Source: Deltaproteobacteria bacterium (GTDB lineage: Bacteria > Desulfobacterota > Desulfuromonadia > Geobacterales > Pseudopelobacteraceae). From it: 5,749 nt of DNA. The first letter of the stretch is position 1; each line of letters opens with the position of its first letter. The stretch lies in NCBI GenBank assembly GCA_016219145.1, contig JACRCG010000213.1, positions 1-5,749 of the forward strand, written 5' to 3'. The notes under the pieces were generated by a model that was not told where the DNA came from, made no database searches, and saw nothing but the letters and a program-made list of their open reading frames with translations. Below, in pieces: positions 1 through 5,727 of the stretch. A program made the translations under genes and the position numbers.

Positions 1-1
1 C

Positions 2-646
2 GGCTTCTCCTCGGTGATGATCGACGGTTCCCATCTGCCCTACGAAGAGAACGTGGCGCTTGCCAAAAAAGTTGCCGAATATGCCCATCAGTTCGACGTT
101 ACCGTGGAAGCCGAACTGGGCGTCCTGGCCGGCATCGAGGATGAAGTCTCCGCCGAGCATTCCACATATACCAAGCCGGAAGAGGTGGAGGATTTCGTCA
201 AGAAAACCGGGGTTGATTCATTGGCAATATCGATCGGAACCAGCCATGGAGCGTACAAGTTCAAGGCCGGACAGCCGGTGCCGCCACTCCGTTTCGACAT
301 CCTGGAAGAGTGCGAGAAGCGTATCCCCGGTTTCCCGATCGTGCTGCACGGCGCATCGTCAGTGGTGCCTGAATACGTGGATCTGATCAACCAGTATGGC
401 GGCAAGCTGGAAGGCGCGGTGGGGATCCCGGAAGAACAGCTGCGCAAGGCTGCCGCCAGTGCGGTCTGCAAGATCAATATCGACTCCGACGGCCGGTTGG
501 CCGTGACCGCCAAAATCCGGGAATATTTTGCCAAGGATCCCAAGGAATTCGATCCGCGCAAGTATCTGGGAGAGGCGCGCAAGGAGCTGGTCAAGCTGGT
601 CAAGCACAAGAACGAGGCGGTGCTGGGGTCGGCCGGCAAGGCATAA
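2..646 (+). CDS. fba: Class II fructose-bisphosphate aldolase, C-terminal part (5' end cut by window edge)
   Basis: Cytoplasmic zinc enzyme that reversibly splits fructose-1,6-bisphosphate into dihydroxyacetone phosphate and glyceraldehyde-3-phosphate. The reading frame is open from base 2, so the gene starts upstream; the ATG/GTG codons near position 14 lie inside the family's conserved VMIDGSH stretch and are not a start. About 214 residues are present of a usual 300-340. Visible motifs in order are MIDGSHLPYEEN, VEAELGVLAGIEDE (family metal-ligand Glu region), IGTSHGAYKF (zinc-ligand His), VLHGASS (zinc-ligand His) and KINIDSDGRLA (phosphate-binding loop). The first zinc ligand and catalytic Asp (the LDHG region) lie upstream of the window. 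The motif pattern fits the class IIB subgroup. The gene ends in TAA and is followed by a strong hairpin. Assignment to the aldolase family is very secure; another ketose-bisphosphate aldolase specificity (tagatose-type) is possible but less likely. Confidence 0.95.
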   Translation, partial: GFSSVMIDGSHLPYEENVALAKKVAEYAHQFDVTVEAELGVLAGIEDEVSAEHSTYTKPEEVEDFVKKTGVDSLAISIGTSHGAYKFKAGQPVPPLRFDILEECEKRIPGFPIVLHGASSVVPEYVDLINQYGGKLEGAVGIPEEQLRKAAASAVCKINIDSDGRLAVTAKIREYFAKDPKEFDPRKYLGEARKELVKLVKHKNEAVLGSAGKA

Positions 647-651
647 CCCGG

Positions 652-694
652 CAGTCCGTGCCCGCGCTGGTTGGCCGGCAGCGGGCACGGACTG
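652..694 (+). terminator. Strong GC-rich hairpin after fba, without a U-tract
   Basis: A perfect 14-bp inverted repeat (652-665 with 681-694) begins five bases after the aldolase stop codon. The loop side extends it: 666-670 can pair with 675-679 (one G-U) leaving a single bulged A at 680 and a four-base loop. This is a very stable stem at the place where a terminator is expected. It is followed by TTGG and not a run of T, so it is not a canonical intrinsic terminator. It could act as a U-less terminator, as a 3'-end stabiliser after Rho termination, or, being nearly symmetrical, on both strands. Confidence 0.55.
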
Positions 695-767
695 TTGGAA
701 CGCGGTGGCGCAAATCTCCCCGTGATTCAATCCAAGCCGTTTTCTTGATCATTCCAGGAGGTGCCGG

Positions 768-1142
768 ATGAGTACACGTAAGTTCTCCAGAGTGTTTTTC
801 AATGTCGAGGCCACTATAAGGACTGCCGAACGTCGCTTCCAGGGGGTTGTGGAGAACCTGAGCATGACCGGCATGTTTCTCGTCACCGGTGAACGCCTGG
901 CTGAAGGAGAAGAGGTCGAAATTTCCATGGTCCTGACCGGCTCGCTACCGGAGATAAAGATCAGTTTCAGCGGCAAGGTAGCCCGCATCGTCGAAAACGG
1001 CATGGCATTCGTGTTTGACAAGATCGATCTGGATTCATACATGCATCTGAAGAATATTGTTGCCTACAATATTGATGATTCCGATAAGGTCATGGAAGAG
1101 ATCTGTCATTCCATCGATGAGAAACTTGCCCGGGAGAAGTGA
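768..1142 (+). CDS. Small PilZ-domain protein, probable c-di-GMP receptor
   Basis: A 124-residue cytoplasmic protein consisting almost entirely of one PilZ domain. Both parts of the c-di-GMP-binding signature are present: RKFSR (RxxxR, residues 4-8) near the N-terminus and NLSMTG ([D/N]xSxxG, residues 30-35). A beta-barrel-like pattern follows to about residue 85, then an acidic C-terminal helix-like tail with YMHLKNIVAYN (91-101) of a kind I recall from Geobacter PilZ proteins. The start is well supported by AGGAGG at 756-761, six bases before the ATG. No enzymatic or output domain is attached, so it probably signals by protein-protein contact. It lies 28 bases upstream of a chemoreceptor gene on the same strand, suggesting co-transcription and a shared role in motility, taxis or surface behaviour. 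The partner and target cannot be told from sequence. Confidence 0.9.
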   Translation: MSTRKFSRVFFNVEATIRTAERRFQGVVENLSMTGMFLVTGERLAEGEEVEISMVLTGSLPEIKISFSGKVARIVENGMAFVFDKIDLDSYMHLKNIVAYNIDDSDKVMEEICHSIDEKLAREK

Positions 1143-1174
1143 TGAAGGAGACTGGCATGAGGGTTACACGATGA
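1142..1174 (+). promoter_or_regulatory. Candidate translational-coupling mini-ORF between pilZ and the chemoreceptor gene
   Basis: The pilZ stop TGA (1140-1142) shares its A with an ATG (TGATG) that opens a ten-codon frame, MKETGMRVTR. A second ATG in this frame at 1157 lies six bases after AAGGAG (1145-1150), an ideal Shine-Dalgarno distance. The frame stops with TGA at 1172-1174, overlapping the chemoreceptor ATG at 1171 (ATGA). Ribosomes could therefore pass from pilZ to the chemoreceptor by two stop/start overlaps. GAGG at 1159-1162 is also correctly spaced (eight bases) to serve the chemoreceptor start directly, so the mini-ORF may be accidental. Confidence 0.35.
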
Positions 1175-3147
1175 AAAAAAGAGCGACACTGTTTTCTGTC
1201 GGCGGATTCCTGTTGGGCGTGAATGCTCCACTGGGCTGGATCATGATCCGGATCATGTTCTTTTATGATCACAAACAGACATTCTTCGGTCAGATAATTT
1301 CCGATATCGTAAAAGACGGCGAACACTTTGCACTGTACAACTATATCGGAGCCGGTACGGCGATCGTCATGTCGGTGCTTGGTTACATGATCGGCAAGAA
1401 CGGTGACGAGCTGCACGAAAGGGCTGCCGAGCTGGATGTGCTGCACCAGGAGGTTGCCGAGCAGAAGGAAGTGTTCGAGAACCGCTACAAGGTGCTGGAC
1501 AGGAATATCAAGAACTTTCACCACATCAGCAGCAAAATCCAGATGTCGCTCAACCTGGAGGAAATCCTGATTCTTTGTGGCGAGGGACTTCACGAAGTGC
1601 TGGGCTATGAGAGGGTCAACATCCTGATGGCTGAAGGGGGAAAGAGCCTGCGCTTTGTGACCCATATCGGCACCGATGATTTTGATGCCAGTGATATCGA
1701 GCTGCCTCTTGATCCGAGCATTGGTGTGATCTATAAATGCTTTGCCGACCGCAAGGTCTATCTGATCGACGACATGTCCCGGTATCCGGCCGAGTACCAT
1801 CTGCAGCCCCCCCACAACAGCCTGGCTCCACTGCGTTCTAGAAGCTTCATCCTCTGTCCGATTGTCGTCAAGGGAGAGACCATCGGGGCATTCGGCATTG
1901 ACAACAAGAACAGCCACCGCGCCCTCAATGACTCCGACGTTGATACGATCATGCTCTTCGCGGATCAGGTCGCTTCGGCCATAACCCGCATCAACCTGCT
2001 GACATCGATCGATACGCTCACGTCGGAGATGGAAAGTTCATTCAGATTCCTGCTTGGCAGCCGTGATCAGTACTCCCGCAATGTGGTTCACCTCAAGGAG
2101 GGGGTCGATTCGGTTGCTGATGGCACTTCGGTGATTGCATCGGCCGCCGAGGGTGTGATGGCGTCGGTGGATGAAACCAGCACCGCCGTCAATGAAATCT
2201 CGGTGGCGATCGAACAGGTAACGCGCAACCTGGACCATCTGGCGGGCATCGTACACCAGTCGGCCGCGGCGATGGAGCAGATCAACAGCACCATCGGCAA
2301 TGTGGAGCAGAACGCAGCCATTTCTCACGAGGTTTCAAACCAGGTCAAGCTGCAGGCCGAAGAGAGTTGGGCCGTGGTAGCCGAAACGATCGGCTCGCTC
2401 GAAGAAATCCAACGCTCGGTCGGTGTTTCGTACGACGCTATCAAACGTCTGGCCGAGAACAGTACCCGGATTGAAAATATCGTCAGTGTCATCAATGACA
2501 TCACCAAGCGCACCAACCTGTTGGCGCTGAATGCGTCGATCATCGCCGCCCAGGCAGGCGAATACGGAAAGAGCTTCGGAGTCGTCGCCGACGAGATCCG
2601 GAATCTCTCGCTCCAGACAGGGCATTCTACCGGCGAGATCACTTCGATCATTGAAGAGATCATGAGCGAGTCCAAAACCGCTGCCAACAATATCACCGCT
2701 ACCAAGGACCTGGTCCACCGCGGCGTTGAACTGGGGCATACCACCGGAGAATCGCTCAAGGCGATCTACGACCGGTCGGCCTGTTCGCTCGACATGACCC
2801 AGCAGATCAAGCAGGCTACCATGGAACAGGTTTCAAGCGTTCAGCTAGTCGCACGTTCGATGGAGGATATCAGCTCGATGACCTCCCAGATCTTCATTGC
2901 GTCCACGGATCAGGCCAATGCGACCAGAAGTATCGCGCGTTCAATAGAAACCATCAAGGATATGGCCCACGAAATGGTCAATTCCACCTCGCGACAGGTG
3001 GATGATGGCAAAATGATTCGCCGCACGGTGGAATCGGTCAGCGACATGGTGACCGAGATGTTTGACAACATGGAAATGCGCAGAATACAGAGTGCCGAAG
3101 TGATCAAGGAACTTGAGTCGATGAAGAGCCTGACCTGCCAGCTCTGA
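1171..3147 (+). CDS. Membrane-anchored methyl-accepting chemotaxis protein with cytoplasmic GAF domain
   Basis: A 658-residue chemoreceptor. The chosen ATG (1171) gives an MKKR basic start just before the first membrane segment and follows GAGG at 1159-1162; an in-frame ATG at 1057 would overlap pilZ by 86 bases and adds non-membrane sequence. Layout: membrane helix about 6-31, a short loop of about 25 residues, membrane helix about 57-75, charged coiled coil 76-115, GAF domain about 122-275, then a long helical MCP signalling hairpin from about 300 to 640 with its tip at 446-466. No HAMP domain and no sizeable periplasmic sensor are visible, so sensing is probably by the GAF domain or within the membrane. 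The tip reads NLLALNASIIAAQAGE instead of the usual NLLALNAAIEAARAGE, so the conserved Glu and Arg become Ile458 and Gln461. The C-terminus (SLTCQL) lacks a CheR-tethering pentapeptide. Known role of the family: controls CheA kinase via CheW. The ligand is unknown. Confidence 0.93.
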   Translation: MKKRATLFSVGGFLLGVNAPLGWIMIRIMFFYDHKQTFFGQIISDIVKDGEHFALYNYIGAGTAIVMSVLGYMIGKNGDELHERAAELDVLHQEVAEQKEVFENRYKVLDRNIKNFHHISSKIQMSLNLEEILILCGEGLHEVLGYERVNILMAEGGKSLRFVTHIGTDDFDASDIELPLDPSIGVIYKCFADRKVYLIDDMSRYPAEYHLQPPHNSLAPLRSRSFILCPIVVKGETIGAFGIDNKNSHRALNDSDVDTIMLFADQVASAITRINLLTSIDTLTSEMESSFRFLLGSRDQYSRNVVHLKEGVDSVADGTSVIASAAEGVMASVDETSTAVNEISVAIEQVTRNLDHLAGIVHQSAAAMEQINSTIGNVEQNAAISHEVSNQVKLQAEESWAVVAETIGSLEEIQRSVGVSYDAIKRLAENSTRIENIVSVINDITKRTNLLALNASIIAAQAGEYGKSFGVVADEIRNLSLQTGHSTGEITSIIEEIMSESKTAANNITATKDLVHRGVELGHTTGESLKAIYDRSACSLDMTQQIKQATMEQVSSVQLVARSMEDISSMTSQIFIASTDQANATRSIARSIETIKDMAHEMVNSTSRQVDDGKMIRRTVESVSDMVTEMFDNMEMRRIQSAEVIKELESMKSLTCQL

Positions 3148-3181
3148 AAATGCAGGAATTTCAGATTAAAGCATAAAAATG

Positions 3182-3210
3182 TATGGATAAATAAAAAAGT
3201 CTCTGATAAT
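3182..3210 (+). promoter_or_regulatory. Weak candidate promoter for the pan operon
   Basis: This AT-rich stretch follows the chemoreceptor gene. GATAAT at 3205-3210 matches five of six bases of the sigma-70 -10 box. At a 17-base distance the -35 position (3182-3187) is TATGGA, a poor match to TTGACA. A start near 3217 would place the first leader hairpin at the very 5' end of the RNA, which is the main reason to favour this site. TATACA at 3212-3217 is an alternative -10. Confidence 0.3.
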
Positions 3211-3220
3211 GTATACAAGA

Positions 3221-3364
3221 TGCCGTGACGGCTACCCGGTTTCGGGAGTTGATCAATTACCGGCAGGAGAATAATAACACATACCGCACGGATTCGATGG
3301 CGAACCGGGACGGAAGGGGATAACCCGCCAGGGCTGCAAGTGCAATCTGCAGGCCTGTCCGTTC
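3221..3364 (+). promoter_or_regulatory. Structured 5' leader of panB, probable pan-type RNA regulatory element
   Basis: A 285-base gap before panB contains several mutually compatible or competing hairpins. Hairpin 1: 3235-3238 with 3243-3246, extended by CU/AG past an unpaired A3234; TGCCG (3221-3225) can pair with CGGCA (3261-3265) around it. Hairpin 2: 3293-3296 with 3301-3304, then a bulged A3292, CGG/CCG (3289-3291 with 3305-3307), a bulged A3288, C3287-G3308, and CCG/CGG (3284-3286 with 3311-3313) across two unpaired bases. Hairpin 3: 3329-3338 with 3348-3357, one G-G mismatch. I recall the 'pan' motif, a candidate cis-regulatory RNA described upstream of pantothenate genes in deltaproteobacteria and other phyla, as stems with two conserved bulged adenines, often in tandem. 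Hairpin 2 fits that description. I could not align it to the published consensus. Confidence 0.6.
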
Positions 3365-3368
3365 ACAG

Positions 3369-3393
3369 CGCGCCTTCCGGCGCGTTTTTTTTT
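3369..3393 (+). terminator. Intrinsic terminator in the panB leader, probable attenuator
   Basis: CGCGCC (3369-3374) pairs perfectly with GGCGCG (3379-3384) around a TTCC loop and is followed directly by nine T residues (3385-3393), a classic intrinsic terminator. It lies 221 bases after the chemoreceptor stop and only 40 bases before the panB ATG. The 40 bases after it contain the panB ribosome site but no visible promoter. It therefore probably acts as a conditional attenuator for the pan operon, although it would also end read-through from the chemoreceptor gene. Confidence 0.85.
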
Positions 3394-3433
3394 GACGCAC
3401 ATCGATCTGCCGGGCGGAATAAAAGGAAGCTGA

Positions 3434-4234
3434 ATGCGAAAAAAGATTACAATTCCGGATGTACTCCAGATGAAAGCGGCCGGACGCCGCATAACCGTGT
3501 TGACTTCATACGACTTTCCCTTCACGCGCCTGATCGATGGCGGAGGGATTGACATTATCCTGGTGGGTGATTCCGCCGGTGTTGTCTTTGCCGGTCACGA
3601 TACGACCCTGCCGGTCACGATGGACGAAATGCTCTATCATGTAAAAGCTGTACGGAGAGCCGACCCAAGAGCCCTGGTAGTTGCAGACATGCCTTTCATG
3701 TCCTGTCAGACCGGGATCGAAGAGGCCTGCCGCAACTGCGGGCGCATGATCAAGGAGGGTGGCGCCGAGGCGGTCAAGATTGAGGGGGGCAGCAACATGG
3801 CCCACATCATCCGGGCGGTTTCCTCGATTGACATCCCGGTCATGGCCCATATCGGACTGACTCCGCAGTCGGTGCATCGCATGGGAGGATACAAGGTCCA
3901 GGGGAGGAAGGAGCAGGCCGAGCGGATCATGGATGATGCACTTGCAGTTCAGCACTCGGGCGCCTTTGCCGTGGTGTTGGAGGGAATACCGGCCAAGCTG
4001 GCCGCGGAGATCTCGGCCGAACTGACCATCCCGACCATCGGCATCGGAGCCGGTCCGGCCTGCGATGGTCAGGTGCTGGTGATCCATGACATCCTGGGTT
4101 TGTGCGAAAAATATTCACCAAAGTTTGTCAAGCGCTATGCCGATCTGGCGCCGCTGATTTCAGGCGCGGTCAAGAAGTATGTTGATGAAGTGCGGTCCGG
4201 CGACTTCCCGACCGAAGAACATTCCTTCAGCTGA
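3434..4234 (+). CDS. panB: 3-methyl-2-oxobutanoate hydroxymethyltransferase (ketopantoate hydroxymethyltransferase)
   Basis: Catalyses the first committed step of pantothenate synthesis: transfer of a hydroxymethyl group from 5,10-methylene-tetrahydrofolate to alpha-ketoisovalerate, giving ketopantoate, in the cytoplasm. The 266-residue length is normal. It is a (beta/alpha)8-barrel enzyme and the family's metal and catalytic residues are present: Asp46 in LVGDSAG, Asp85 in VADMPFMS, Glu117 in VKIEGG (Mg2+ binding) and the catalytic-base Glu183 in VLEGIP. GLTPQSVHRMGGYKVQG (141-157), IGIGAGP (202-208) and CDGQVLV (210-216) are also typical. The start is set by AAGGAAG (3423-3429) just upstream of the ATG, and the N-terminus matches the family. 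It is the first gene of panBCD, with panC 25 bases downstream, and lies behind a leader terminator, so its expression is probably set by attenuation. Confidence 0.97.
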   Translation: MRKKITIPDVLQMKAAGRRITVLTSYDFPFTRLIDGGGIDIILVGDSAGVVFAGHDTTLPVTMDEMLYHVKAVRRADPRALVVADMPFMSCQTGIEEACRNCGRMIKEGGAEAVKIEGGSNMAHIIRAVSSIDIPVMAHIGLTPQSVHRMGGYKVQGRKEQAERIMDDALAVQHSGAFAVVLEGIPAKLAAEISAELTIPTIGIGAGPACDGQVLVIHDILGLCEKYSPKFVKRYADLAPLISGAVKKYVDEVRSGDFPTEEHSFS

Positions 4235-4259
4235 GCTGATTAAAATCATCAGGGAAAAT

Positions 4260-5111
4260 ATGCAGATAGTCGACAATATTCAGCAGATGCAGACTCTGGC
4301 ACTTGCTCTCAAGCGTGAAGGCAAGCGGATCGCATTTGTGCCGACCATGGGTTTTCTTCATCAGGGGCATGCTTCACTGCTGCGGGAAGGTCGCCGGCGG
4401 GGGGACGTCCTGGTGCTCTCCATCTTTGTCAATCCGATCCAGTTTGGTGTAAACGAGGATCTGGACCGCTATCCCCGCGACATGGAACGTGATTGCAGGA
4501 TTGCATCGGAATGCGGCGTTGACGTGGTTTTTACTCCCGATGCAGCCGGCATGTATCCGCCCGGGTTCCAGACCGGAGTGACGGTAAGGGATATTTCGCT
4601 GCCGCTATGCGGCGCCAGCCGCCCGGGGCATTTCGACGGGGTTGCAACCGTTGTCACCAAACTGTTCAATATCGTCCAGCCTGATGTGGCCCTGTTCGGT
4701 CGCAAGGATTATCAGCAACTGGCGGTTATCCGTCGCATGGTCAAGGATCTGAGCATGCCGCTGGAAATTGTCGGTATGCCGATCGTGCGTGAGCCGGACG
4801 GATTGGCCATGAGCTCCCGTAACGCCTACCTGTCGGAGGAGCAGCGCCGTAGCGCACTGTGCCTGTACCGGAGCATAGTGACGGCACGGGGGATGTTTTC
4901 CGGAGGGGAGCGTCGGGCAGATGCACTCAAAAAGGCTGTCAAGGATACAATCGGACAGGAACCGTCAATTATGATCGAGTATATCGAGCTGCGCGACGGA
5001 AATTCTTTAGAGGAACAGGAAATAGTGGACAATGCCACGTTGCTGGCACTGGCTGTTAAAACCGGGCAGACCAGATTAATTGATAACACCGTACTTGGAG
5101 AGGAGTTGTAA
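4260..5111 (+). CDS. panC: Pantothenate synthetase (pantoate--beta-alanine ligase)
   Basis: Joins pantoate and beta-alanine using ATP through a pantoyl-adenylate intermediate to form pantothenate; cytoplasmic. The 283 residues match the usual ~280. Family motifs in order: PTMGFLHQGH (28-37, the HIGH-like ATP-binding motif), SIFVNPIQF (54-62), GASRPGHFDGVATVV (118-132), LFGRKDYQQL (145-154) and GMPIVREPDGLAMSSRN (172-188, containing the KMSKS-like loop). The start at 4260 follows AGGGA (4251-4255) and gives the standard N-terminus; the in-frame ATG at 4179 would overlap panB and adds 27 residues not typical of the family. It sits 25 bases after panB, and its stop is one base before the panD start. 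No key residue appears to be missing. Confidence 0.97.
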   Translation: MQIVDNIQQMQTLALALKREGKRIAFVPTMGFLHQGHASLLREGRRRGDVLVLSIFVNPIQFGVNEDLDRYPRDMERDCRIASECGVDVVFTPDAAGMYPPGFQTGVTVRDISLPLCGASRPGHFDGVATVVTKLFNIVQPDVALFGRKDYQQLAVIRRMVKDLSMPLEIVGMPIVREPDGLAMSSRNAYLSEEQRRSALCLYRSIVTARGMFSGGERRADALKKAVKDTIGQEPSIMIEYIELRDGNSLEEQEIVDNATLLALAVKTGQTRLIDNTVLGEEL

Positions 5112-5112
5112 A

Positions 5113-5508
5113 ATGCAAAGAATCATGCTGAAGAGTAAAATTCATCGTGCCACCGTCACCGGCGCCGACCTGCACTACGAGGGGAGCGTCACCATAGACC
5201 GCGATCTGATGGATGCGGCCGACATCGTATCCTATGAAAAAGTCGCCGTATGGAACGTCACCAACGGCAGTCGACTGGAAACCTATGCCATCGAGGGGCA
5301 GCGCGGTTCCGGAGTGATCTGTCTGAATGGAGCCGCCGCACGCCTGGTGGCGCCCAAGGACCTGGTCATCATCGCCAGCTTCGTCAACATGGAGAATGAG
5401 GCTGCGATCAAGCATGAGCCCAAGCTGGTTTTTGTCGATGAACAAAACCGCATGCTGCCGACCCGCAAGGAAGAGGCCGGACAGGCCAAGCTGAAGGTCG
5501 TGCACTAG
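5113..5508 (+). CDS. panD: Aspartate 1-decarboxylase proenzyme
   Basis: Pyruvoyl-dependent enzyme that decarboxylates L-aspartate to beta-alanine, the second substrate of PanC. The 131-residue proenzyme cleaves itself between Gly24 and Ser25 in HYEGSVTID, turning Ser25 into the pyruvoyl cofactor and giving a short beta chain and a longer alpha chain. Other family residues are at their usual positions: Lys9, Tyr22, Arg54, Thr57, Tyr58 and Asn72 (in CLNGAAARL). The N-terminus MQRIMLKSKIHRATVT aligns with the E. coli enzyme as I recall it, supporting the ATG at 5113 over the Met5 codon. The ribosome site AGGAG (5101-5105) lies inside the end of panC and the intergenic gap is one base, so translation is probably coupled. 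It is the last gene of panBCD, ahead of an intrinsic terminator. The active, non-degenerate site set predicts a functional enzyme. Confidence 0.97.
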   Translation: MQRIMLKSKIHRATVTGADLHYEGSVTIDRDLMDAADIVSYEKVAVWNVTNGSRLETYAIEGQRGSGVICLNGAAARLVAPKDLVIIASFVNMENEAAIKHEPKLVFVDEQNRMLPTRKEEAGQAKLKVVH

Positions 5509-5540
5509 CAGCAGAAAGGCGGCGGCTCCAATATGTAATG

Positions 5541-5577
5541 AACAGGCGGAAGACTCGGGTTTTCCGCCTGTTTTTTT
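5541..5577 (+). terminator. Intrinsic terminator of the panBCD operon
   Basis: An 11-bp perfect stem (5541-5551 with 5562-5572, core CAGGCGGAA/TTCCGCCTG) with a ten-base loop is followed by a T-run spanning 5571-5577. It begins 32 bases after the panD stop and ends the operon. The A residues at the 5' foot are few, so the signal is chiefly for the + strand. Confidence 0.93.
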
Positions 5578-5727
5578 ATGATGTTGATAACTGCGTCCAG
5601 AAAACGCACTGTTTTGGGTAAAAATCCGTTGAGCGGCGACACTTGGGCGTCACCGGTCAATCTTTTGCCTTGATCTTCTGCATCGGATATGCTCATTCTA
5701 AATATAACTTCGTTTGTTAGGAACACC

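Noticed and set aside
706..720. Possible sigma-54 promoter upstream of pilZ
   Set aside because: TGGCGC at 706-711 resembles the -24 element, but the -12 position reads TCCC and not TTGC, so the essential GC is missing.
1057..1170. Longer N-terminus for the chemoreceptor starting at 1057
   Set aside because: It would overlap pilZ by 86 bases and add a polar, proline-rich stretch before the membrane helix; the ATG at 1171 gives a normal MKKR start with a usable ribosome site.
1090..1917. A 275-codon open frame on the minus strand opposite the chemoreceptor gene
   Set aside because: The + strand frame has clear membrane, GAF and MCP features over the same bases, while the antisense translation shows no recognisable domain. 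It is a shadow frame.
3144..3164. Hairpin CTGAAA/TTTCAG at the chemoreceptor stop codon as a terminator
   Set aside because: Only six AT-rich pairs with a nine-base loop and no T-run after it; too weak to call.
4179..4259. Longer N-terminus for PanC starting at 4179
   Set aside because: It overlaps the end of panB and adds 27 residues not found in the family; the ATG at 4260 has AGGGA just upstream.
5592..5617. Small alternative hairpins (TGCGT/ACGCA and AAAAC/GTTTT) after the pan terminator
   Set aside because: Each has only five pairs and they exclude one another; there is no T-run or neighbouring gene to give them a role.
5665..5691. TTGCCT / GATATG as a promoter for the gene starting at 5728
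   Set aside because: The spacing is 15 bases and the -35 match is poor; nothing better is seen in this stretch.
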